Part shown: positions 48,065 through 55,678 of the stretch, piece by piece
How the letters are laid out: each line of letters starts with the position of its first letter
Position numbering within the stretch: the first letter of the stretch is position 1
From: Andalucia godoyi
Taxonomy: Eukaryota > Discoba > Jakobea > Jakobida > Andaluciidae
Length of the DNA stretch: 64,000 nt
NCBI GenBank assembly: GCA_009859145.1
Contig: VRVR01000048.1
Span: 124,001 to 188,000 of the forward strand
Direction of reading: 5' to 3'
Program-made: the position numbers and the translations under genes
The notes under the pieces: model-generated
Databases searched by the model: none
Told to the model about the DNA's origin: nothing
Seen by the model: the letters and a program-made list of their open reading frames with translations, nothing else

Positions 48065-50512
48065 CTATTCGACGCGGGTCTTGCGGTGCTGGAGCCAGAG
48101 GATGGCAAAGGCAGCCAGTCTGAGGGTGGTGCCGATTGCAAAGGCTGCGGCGATGTCGATGAGCTGTTGGCTGTGCTCTTGTTTGAATCCGACATTTGCG
48201 AGGCTTTGGCTGACATCGGAGCCCTGGGCGGCGTAGGACTGGACCTCGTGGACAAAGAGGAACTCTCCAGTCCATCTCTGGAAGGACAGGCACCAGAGTG
48301 CGTAGAGGGGAGGAAACCGTTTAATCTGAGCGAGCGGAGGGTGGGTTCCGGCGCACACGGCAAGGATGACGGCACAGACGACGCCGACGATAGTTGTGCT
48401 GGACCGACGGACAAGCAACGAGACGAGGTATCCGACGCCGTACGCGCAGTAGTCGACGAGGAGACAAACGGCAAGGTATCCTGCAAAAGAAGCGTGTGGA
48501 TCGAGGAACATGTAGAGCAAAGCAGCAAACAGCACGGCGTTGAAAACGAGAAACGGGATGTCAAGGAGCGTTTTGGCGATCACGTATGCGCTGCAGCGGA
48601 CACGGGACGAGGCGGCTTCGCGGCGATATACGAGAATCTCGTCTCCAAAGGTCGACAATGAGGAGATGATGCCGCAGCCACCAAGAATCATCAGCACGAA
48701 AAAAATAATGTTCTCCAGCACACTCTGCTGCAGCGCATCGTGCATGCAGCGCTCGCGGATGATCAACGGACACTTTTGGGCTTCGGACTCGGATACGGGC
48801 GGCGTGTAGAGCTGGAAGCCGCGGCTCGACGAAAACACGGATCCAAGACTAGCACCTGCCAAGACATGCATACTCGTGCTGATCACCAGCGACACTGTGT
48901 CTCGACTCTTCTGGATCGCTGCTCGGCGTCCAAACGCCACCATTTGACCAAAAAAGCTTCCACTTGTCGTGCTCGTGCTGCTCGCTTTCATCACATCATG
49001 TGACGCAGCAGGTGGTGACTTGATGGTCACGTCGAGCGGAAATGCGGGGAAAAGGGGGGCTGTGGCGAGAACATCGAGGAAGAAGTCGGATGGGTTGCAT
49101 CGATGTGGAATGTTGTAACCGAGAGTGGCGGTAAAGTACGCTAGTGACTCGCTGGCGGGACCAAAGTAAGCAGTGCGGCCCTTCTTGGCAAGTAGCAACA
49201 CGGCATCGAGCATCTCGAAGATTTCAAATCGCGGCTGATGCAGCACTGCGACTACTGTTGTCTGCTTCCTACACCAGCCTTTACGCGGCGGCGACGACGA
49301 CGACGACGAAGCGATTCTGCAGAGACACGCGATGATTTCCTTGGCGACCGTCGCGTCCAGTCCGGTGGTCGGTTCGTCGAGAATGAGGAGCGCAGGCTGC
49401 GCAACAAGCGCAATACCGATGCACACACGCTTCCGTTCGCCACCCGAGATCCCACGGTTCTCTGCATCTCCAACGACCGCATGGCGAACATCATACAATC
49501 CCAAGATCCGCAGGACGTTCGTCACCAGCATCTCCAGCCTCTGCGCATTGTGCACCTTTTTCGACTGTGACTGCGACTGCGACTGTGACTGTGACAGTGT
49601 TGGCGGAGATGACTGGGTGCGAGCCGCGTGCAAAAGGGTTTCCTTGACAGTGAGACAAGGGATGAGGATGTCGGTTTGGGGCACGTACGAGATGGATCGA
49701 CGATGGCTTGCGAGCGTTGTGGCGGATCCGTTGACGACGATTGAACCGCGAGAGACGCTGACGGTTCCAAGAAGCGCGTTCAACAGCGTCGTTTTGCCAC
49801 AGCCGGATGGCCCAAGAATCCCCGTACACTTCCCAGGCGCAAAGCGGCCGCTCGCACTCTCAATCAGCACGCTCGATCCCAACCGACACTCTATCCCTTG
49901 AAACACCACATCAAGGCCACAGTCAATGCAATCCCCTCCAACTTCGTCATTCGCATCACCAATCTCACAGTCCTCGTCCTCGGCATTGTCATTGTCATTG
50001 TCAAAGCCATGGTCATTATTTTCGCAAATGCTTCGAGCCGGATCTTGAATTTCCAAAATGTCGTCTGTTTGAACATGGGACTGAGAATGCGTGTGAGAGC
50101 GGTGGTGCGAACTGCGGCGGCGCTGGTTGCGTGCTTCTCGGCGAAGGTCTCGAATGGAGCGAAAGGCAAGAAATGCAAGAACAGCCGCGAAAAACGTGAT
50201 GAACACGATTGCGAACGCGAGATAGAAGACCTGGTGTTCAGAGCCAGAAGGACAGTACGCAAGAAGCTGGCACTTGACAGGCTGCGCGGTGCCTTTTGGG
50301 CAAAAGTAACCTTGGGGACATCGCATTGGCGGCGTCGTAGGGGTTGGGCAGTACCATCCAGCCGGACACATGTGGGGGACTTGTCCGGAAAGTAAGGATC
50401 CGTACGCATCGATTGTGTACCCGGGGCAAAAGTATCCTTCGGTGCACAGCTCGTTGGTGTTGCAGATCTGCTGCTCCAGGCAGTCCAGTCCGCCAGGACA
50501 ATTGTAAGACAT
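48065..50512 (-). CDS. ABCG half-transporter with Cys-rich N-terminus (plant ABCG24/28-like)
   Basis: The first in-frame ATG at 50512 gives 815 residues. The N-terminal 95 residues are Cys-rich (FCPG, WYCPTP, YFCPKG units), followed by one membrane helix (about 97-118). The ATPase domain has Walker A GPSGCGKTT near 232, the Q-loop, signature ISGGERKRV near 353 and Walker B LLILDEPTTGLD near 374. Six C-terminal helices form the ABC2 membrane domain. An extra Cys-rich ectodomain before a helix is the layout of the plant ABCG24/ABCG28 group. The Cys-rich part should be luminal, yet no signal peptide is seen, so an upstream exon may be missing. A Ser-Gln repeat (49562-49600) interrupts the ATPase domain. 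The cargo is unknown. Confidence 0.9.
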   Translation of the reverse strand: MSYNCPGGLDCLEQQICNTNELCTEGYFCPGYTIDAYGSLLSGQVPHMCPAGWYCPTPTTPPMRCPQGYFCPKGTAQPVKCQLLAYCPSGSEHQVFYLAFAIVFITFFAAVLAFLAFRSIRDLRREARNQRRRSSHHRSHTHSQSHVQTDDILEIQDPARSICENNDHGFDNDNDNAEDEDCEIGDANDEVGGDCIDCGLDVVFQGIECRLGSSVLIESASGRFAPGKCTGILGPSGCGKTTLLNALLGTVSVSRGSIVVNGSATTLASHRRSISYVPQTDILIPCLTVKETLLHAARTQSSPPTLSQSQSQSQSQSKKVHNAQRLEMLVTNVLRILGLYDVRHAVVGDAENRGISGGERKRVCIGIALVAQPALLILDEPTTGLDATVAKEIIACLCRIASSSSSSPPRKGWCRKQTTVVAVLHQPRFEIFEMLDAVLLLAKKGRTAYFGPASESLAYFTATLGYNIPHRCNPSDFFLDVLATAPLFPAFPLDVTIKSPPAASHDVMKASSTSTTSGSFFGQMVAFGRRAAIQKSRDTVSLVISTSMHVLAGASLGSVFSSSRGFQLYTPPVSESEAQKCPLIIRERCMHDALQQSVLENIIFFVLMILGGCGIISSLSTFGDEILVYRREAASSRVRCSAYVIAKTLLDIPFLVFNAVLFAALLYMFLDPHASFAGYLAVCLLVDYCAYGVGYLVSLLVRRSSTTIVGVVCAVILAVCAGTHPPLAQIKRFPPLYALWCLSFQRWTGEFLFVHEVQSYAAQGSDVSQSLANVGFKQEHSQQLIDIAAAFAIGTTLRLAAFAILWLQHRKTRVE

Positions 50513-51087
50513 GTTGACAGCTCGATTTGCTTCTCCCACCGTCTACTGCCCTGGTACCCTATCTAGGATACATCAACAGCGTAATAGGAACTACGGAGCA
50601 ACCACACCGTTTCAAATCTTCTTGCGTCCTGCAGGAAAGGGTTTCAAATCGCTCTGCGGAGACCAAAAATAAATACTACTACTACTAATAATAATAAATC
50701 GGCGAAGCCCTGGCAAATCTGAGATTTTTTGAAGAGTTGAAACAGCGAATACAGCCGTCGAGCAGCGGGCATTCCACAGCGGTGTGTGTTGATGGGCGGT
50801 TTGCTTGCACAGTACGAACCGAACCTTCGGACACCACCTCACGAACTCGCCAGCCAACTCCAGCAACGGACCTGCGTCGTCCCTTTTCGCATGCCAAAAA
50901 CGCAGAAACGAGTCGGAGAGCAGGAGCAGGAGAGACAGATAGAGAGTGCAAGGGGTAGTATTACGCAGTACTGATAAGAGAAGAGGGAGAGCCGAGAAGG
51001 ATACTGTACATACGGGGCCAGAGAGGTACTGGTACGAGGTGTGGTGCGGTGGACTTGCGAAACCGGAAGACGTGTACATGCGCATGA
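50513..51087. promoter_or_regulatory. Divergent region between ABCG transporter and second cyclase
   Basis: 575 nt, containing (ACT)n/(AAT)n triplets at 50671-50698. A missing first exon of the transporter, with its signal peptide, could be here, but I cannot place one. Confidence 0.45.
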
Positions 51088-54054
51088 ATGGCAGACGATT
51101 CGGTGGTGTTTGAAGTGCTGGAAAAGGCATTTCAGCGAGCGCAGGACATCATTGTCAATGCGTCGTTTGACGATAAACGATCCGTTGACGAGTATTTCAC
51201 TCCAGAGTCGACGATCACCAGTCTCCTGACGAGTCCAAGCGACTCGGGGATGCTGAACAAGAGCAAGAGCAAGGGCAAATCGAACAGAAGTGGGCTTGAT
51301 CCCGACGAGACGTTTCTTACCGAATATCAGGAAGCCCGCGGGCAAAACGTGTCTGGAGTCTTTCTTTCCGAGCACCAGAAGCAGATTGCGCGGGCTCGAG
51401 AAGTGCTGGAAAGATTCAGGAAGAAGATCGGGGCCGAGTTCGATAGGTTTGTTTTTGTTTGCGTCATGCGATCAAGAGATCGCCTGCGCGGATATGTTGA
51501 GGGGCAGCGAGAAAAGATGCTTGTTGCAATCGAGGAGGACCGTGCAACCGCCCGCGAGCTTCTTGAATTGCGGAAGATTAAAAGCGATAATGTCCTGCTC
51601 GTCCAGAAAAAGGATCGTGAAATCGCAGAACTCCAAACAAAACTCGATGCGAAACGGAAGCTGTTTAACGAAATCCGCAATTCTCTCTTTAAGGAAGTGT
51701 GCATTTTGCGCGAACAGTTGCAGCACAGGGACAAGGGAAAGGGGTCAAAGGGCGGACATTCAGCAGGCAGTGGTAGTTCTGGTGGCGACGGTGGCAGCGG
51801 CGGCGGTGGCAGCAGCAGCAGCGGTGGTGGAGGAGGTGGCAGCGGCGGAGGAGGCAGTGGTAGTGGCAGTGGTAGAGATGGTCGGTCTTCAACGAGTGGG
51901 AATGCAGGTAAGAGCTATCACGGATCGATAGCAAAGCCATTTGAACCGGATCGCAACACCTTCTCGTTCTTTGACTGGATGGCACTTATGGACGATGAAA
52001 CGTCGAGTGGTGACAAGCGATTTCTGATGAACAAGCTTCAGGATGTCGTTTTCAATGACTATCTGCGCATTCGAGACTACTACGACGAGAAGCTGCGGGC
52101 CATGGACAAGCGAATCCAAGGATTGAACAAGAGGTTCCGTTCGATCTATGAGCAATTTTCGAAGACAGCGCTGCTGCAGCGACAGAAAAACGCACCGCTG
52201 CCGTTTGATCGCATGCCGGGTGCCGTCGGTGCGAGTGGCTCGGCGGCGAAGCGCGCACTGGTGAGCACGGGGGACCCCGAAGCGGATGCCGCGCGACTGG
52301 CAGAAGAGGAAAAGTTTGACAAGGACAAGAAGAGACTGCGAAAGCTAAAGATGTTCCTCGAGAACCAGGCGCAGGAGCAGGACCACCTGCAAAAGAAGCT
52401 TATTGTGCTGGCGAAGCGTGTGGATGTGTATGAGCGGCAGAGTAGCCAGCAAAGCTCGACGGCAGAGATGGATGCTCGCGCCCCTGATGGTGACGTGTAC
52501 TTTATCTTTACGGATGTCGAATCCTCGACGAGGATTTGGGAAGCAATGCCAGACGTGATGGAAAAGTGCTTGGAGGTGCAGTTTCACATTTTCCGCAGGC
52601 TGATCGACAAGTACAAGCTGTACGAGTGCAAGACCGAAGGCGACGCAATCATGATCGCTGGCGGCGACCCATTTGCCGTCGTCAACTGGTGCATGGAGGC
52701 ACAGCTGGAACTGTTCAACTATCACTGGCCGTCGATTCTCTACACACATGAGAACTGTTCCAAGGTGTTTGACAAGACCACAGCGCTTGTTTTTGCAGGC
52801 CTTCGTGTTCGAATGGGAATCCACAAAGGACAGCCGCGTCGCGTCAAGGATCCTGTAAGCCAGCGCTACGACTTCTTCGGAAGATCAGTCAACAGAGCTG
52901 CGCGTGTCTCCGGTGCCGCACACGGCGGACAAGTGATTGTTTCGTCGGGCATCTGGGACGAGATCCGAAACTTTCTCCACATGGTCGTTGGGGATCCTGT
53001 GTGGAGGGATCGTGGATCGCATATTTTCAAAGGTCTTGACACTCCCGAGCTGTGCATAGAGCTGCTGCCTCGAGTTTTGGCAGGTCGCACGGATTTTTTC
53101 CCACCGATCAACAGCACCAACAAGCCCGCGGCGTCGATTCAAGACGAGCTGAAGCACGAGTTGCAAAAGCTAGAATCACAAGTGTCGTCGGCCGGTGGCG
53201 CAGGCGGCCCTGTCTCACGCGATGGATTTGACATCAATGAGCAAATCCAACTTGCGGTGGAGGAGTACAAGAACAAAATCAACGCCGAGTTTGCAGACAA
53301 GGAGCAGCAGCTGGACGACAAGATGAAAGCTGCAAAGAAGATTCTGATGCATCTTCTTGCCTGTCTCGATGAGCGTGATGTTCTGTCGATGCAAGCGCAG
53401 CAGGATACAACCATGCAATCGCAACTGCGCGGCTGCGAAGCGCGTTTGGTTCGCCTGCGACGCGATGTGGAACGTGTCTTTTCGCTGCAGGCCTCCGACT
53501 TTGGAGCACCATCCTCTGCTCCTGGAATGGCAAAGCCGCGATCTTCCGCCCGAACACCCTCTTATGCTGCGCTTGGGGTGAAGGATGATGCGTCATCGCC
53601 GGCCGGAAGGCTTGCTGCGAGGTCCATGTCTGCGTTTGCAGTGTCGCCGAAGCGCCATCAACGGCAAGACTCAGGCGATTCTGCAGAAGATGACCAGCAT
53701 CCTCGAGAAATGAATGCGCTCCGACGAACCGTGGCACAACAAAGAGAGGCCGCGGCGCCTGGATTGACCAATATTGTTACGCCTGTGGTTTCGGGCATTG
53801 GAGGAGTCGGACTTTCCAAGAACGACTTGCCTCCGCCACGAGCCGCAACCTCCGCGTCAGCTCCTTCCAGTGCTGCTGCGCATGGTGGGGTGCTACGCGA
53901 GACTAGCAAAAGTACTCTGCCACCTGCTGCACAGCAAGTGGTTTCTGGAAAGTCAAGCATCTCGAATCTGCGGCCGTCCACGCAGGAGCATCTGCTACGT
54001 GCACAAACCAAACTGTCTGCTGTGAACGCTTTCAACAACCCTCCTCGCAAGTAA
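51088..54054 (+). CDS. Soluble class III adenylyl cyclase with long coiled coils
   Basis: 988 residues, single exon, ATG at 51088. Residues 90-215 are a charged coiled coil; 225-275 is a Gly/Ser-repeat linker; 335-450 is a second coiled coil leading into the catalytic domain (465-660). Metal-binding Asp476 (FTDVESSTRIW) and Asp519 (KTEGDA), ATP-selecting Lys515 and Asp595 (YDFFG), and Asn602/Arg606 (NRAARV) are present, so it should make cAMP as a dimer. The FTDVESST form is that of fungal and kinetoplastid cyclases, unlike the PAS cyclase at 42-44.5 kb. The rest (665-988) is helical then low complexity. No membrane helix or signal peptide is seen. It converges on the pirin gene. Confidence 0.92.
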   Translation: MADDSVVFEVLEKAFQRAQDIIVNASFDDKRSVDEYFTPESTITSLLTSPSDSGMLNKSKSKGKSNRSGLDPDETFLTEYQEARGQNVSGVFLSEHQKQIARAREVLERFRKKIGAEFDRFVFVCVMRSRDRLRGYVEGQREKMLVAIEEDRATARELLELRKIKSDNVLLVQKKDREIAELQTKLDAKRKLFNEIRNSLFKEVCILREQLQHRDKGKGSKGGHSAGSGSSGGDGGSGGGGSSSSGGGGGGSGGGGSGSGSGRDGRSSTSGNAGKSYHGSIAKPFEPDRNTFSFFDWMALMDDETSSGDKRFLMNKLQDVVFNDYLRIRDYYDEKLRAMDKRIQGLNKRFRSIYEQFSKTALLQRQKNAPLPFDRMPGAVGASGSAAKRALVSTGDPEADAARLAEEEKFDKDKKRLRKLKMFLENQAQEQDHLQKKLIVLAKRVDVYERQSSQQSSTAEMDARAPDGDVYFIFTDVESSTRIWEAMPDVMEKCLEVQFHIFRRLIDKYKLYECKTEGDAIMIAGGDPFAVVNWCMEAQLELFNYHWPSILYTHENCSKVFDKTTALVFAGLRVRMGIHKGQPRRVKDPVSQRYDFFGRSVNRAARVSGAAHGGQVIVSSGIWDEIRNFLHMVVGDPVWRDRGSHIFKGLDTPELCIELLPRVLAGRTDFFPPINSTNKPAASIQDELKHELQKLESQVSSAGGAGGPVSRDGFDINEQIQLAVEEYKNKINAEFADKEQQLDDKMKAAKKILMHLLACLDERDVLSMQAQQDTTMQSQLRGCEARLVRLRRDVERVFSLQASDFGAPSSAPGMAKPRSSARTPSYAALGVKDDASSPAGRLAARSMSAFAVSPKRHQRQDSGDSAEDDQHPREMNALRRTVAQQREAAAPGLTNIVTPVVSGIGGVGLSKNDLPPPRAATSASAPSSAAAHGGVLRETSKSTLPPAAQQVVSGKSSISNLRPSTQEHLLRAQTKLSAVNAFNNPPRK

Positions 54055-54280
54055 GTGTGTGCGGCTTTTCTGTTTTATTCATTTTATTTATTTAATAATC
54101 TTTATTATTTTTTTAAAAATAAAATAATATTAAATTAATAAAAGAATGAATATTATTATTATTATTTTGTGCGATTTCATTTTTTTGGAGTTGATTTTTC
54201 AAACTGTTGCTTGTTTAATTGGGAGAAGCGGCGTCGAGAGGTAGGTCACGCCTCTCTCCCAACACAATAACGCCCCGCTT

Positions 54281-55024
54281 TCAGAATTCAAACACGAGGA
54301 CTTCTGCAGCACGGTTCGCGTCGGTTCCCTGGAGCACGAGGCTGTCGAAGCGATCGACAAACGCGCCGTCGCCAGGCTTGAGCTCTGCAGACTCGCCATC
54401 CACCGTGAGCTTCGCTCCGCCTCCAATCATCGCCACATGGACGTACGCCTTTTTCTTTGCCTCCGACGAATCCAGCAGGACCTCGTTGTGCGCGTCGACG
54501 ATTGTGGCCCACGTTTTCATGTCCTGCAGAATCCGGATGGAGTTGTCCACGAGGTCTTTTCCTTTGCCGCTGACGAGCAGCACAAGCTTGTTTTTCTTTT
54601 CCTCGTCGGTCCACGACCTCGTCTCGTAGTATGGAGAGGTTCCCATCGTGTGCGGCTTGACCCAGATCTGCAAGAACCTGAGATCCTTTGAAGGATGCAT
54701 GTTGAATTCCGAGTGCGTCAATCCCGTTCCAGCATTCGTAAACTGCACCGCTCCTCTGCCGAGGACCTCTGTATGCCCCATCGAGTCCTTGTGTGTGATT
54801 TCTCCATCCAAAATATACGAGAAGATCGCAAAGTTGGAGTGCGGGTGAGAAGGAAAGCCCTCCTTCGGCGCCACGGTGTCCTCGTTGATCACTCGCAGCG
54901 ACTCGTATCCCATAAATCGGGGGTCATGCCACGACGCAAAGGAGAACGAATGGTACGAATCAAGCCATCCGTGGTTCGCATGTCCCCGTTCGTCCGACGC
55001 ATGAAGTCGAATCTTTACCGTCAT
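54281..55024 (-). CDS. Pirin family protein (YhhW-like)
   Basis: Bicupin of the pirin family. The first ATG at 55024 (MTVKIRLHASDERGHANHGW) gives 247 residues. The iron ligands are present: His60 and His62 in SHPHSNF, and His104 and Glu106 in GLTHSEFN. Blocks HSFSFASWHDPRFMG, LDGEITHKDSMG and LRFLQIWVKP are typical. Length and sequence are nearer to bacterial YhhW-type quercetinases than to human pirin (290 residues). The frame stays open about 60 codons upstream with no ATG and would encode an Arg/Ser/Thr-rich presequence-like stretch, so an upstream exon or non-AUG start giving a mitochondrial form is possible. Confidence 0.92.
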   Translation of the reverse strand: MTVKIRLHASDERGHANHGWLDSYHSFSFASWHDPRFMGYESLRVINEDTVAPKEGFPSHPHSNFAIFSYILDGEITHKDSMGHTEVLGRGAVQFTNAGTGLTHSEFNMHPSKDLRFLQIWVKPHTMGTSPYYETRSWTDEEKKNKLVLLVSGKGKDLVDNSIRILQDMKTWATIVDAHNEVLLDSSEAKKKAYVHVAMIGGGAKLTVDGESAELKPGDGAFVDRFDSLVLQGTDANRAAEVLVFEF

Positions 55025-55678
55025 CGCTTGCGCTATGGTTCCTGCTGTGGTTGTTGTCGAGAATCGCCGAGCTGCTGTCGTTAGTCGGAGTATCGTTCTT
55101 GCTCGGGAACCCGGTGCGTTTGATGAAGCCCCCCAAATCCCAAGATTCACGATGATTAAAATAGCAATTATAAACAAAGATGTGTATATATATGCGATGC
55201 AAACCAAAAATATATAAAGAAATAATAAAGTAATAAAGAAAAAACAAAAACAAACACAAAAAACAAAAGAGAAAAAGAGAAAAACTACAAAGACTGGCGC
55301 TTATGAAGGCGGAAACAGTCGGGGAAATCGCCGATTTGTCGGATATATCAGCAGACAGTGTGACGCTGCATTGTGACTAGTCATGGGGCTAACGTAACGC
55401 ATGTTAGGCTAACGTGCGATGCTGGCCACAGTTAATCTCCGCTAACTGGATGAGAGTTGACGCTAACGCCAGGCCGCCAGGCGTCAGCATCGGCGACTTG
55501 ACGCTGTCTCCCGCCAAAATTCGGCGGGAGCACAAACAACACAAATCCCCAAGAGGCCGAGACCCTTATCTTTCGGTTTGGACATTTTGACCTTTCCAAT
55601 TTCCATGATCATTCTTCTCTTTTCGAGAGCAGTCAAGTGTGTCTGTTTATCAAGATTTGGGTGTGCCTTGAATATTTC
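55025..55678. promoter_or_regulatory. Region between pirin and hAT transposase with repeated GCTAAC and palindrome
   Basis: Four GCTAAC copies at 55388, 55408, 55441 and 55462 resemble hAT subterminal repeats. A perfect 8-bp palindrome at 55508-55530 follows. The upstream part (55130-55290) is AT-rich. I find no certain terminal inverted repeat or 8-bp target duplication. Confidence 0.45.
55508..55530. repeat. Palindrome CTCCCGCC-N7-GGCGGGAG
   Basis: Perfect 8-bp arms at 55508-55515 and 55523-55530 with a 7-nt loop. The left arm with its flank reads CCCGCCAAAA, an E2F-type site on the reverse strand. Confidence 0.7.
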
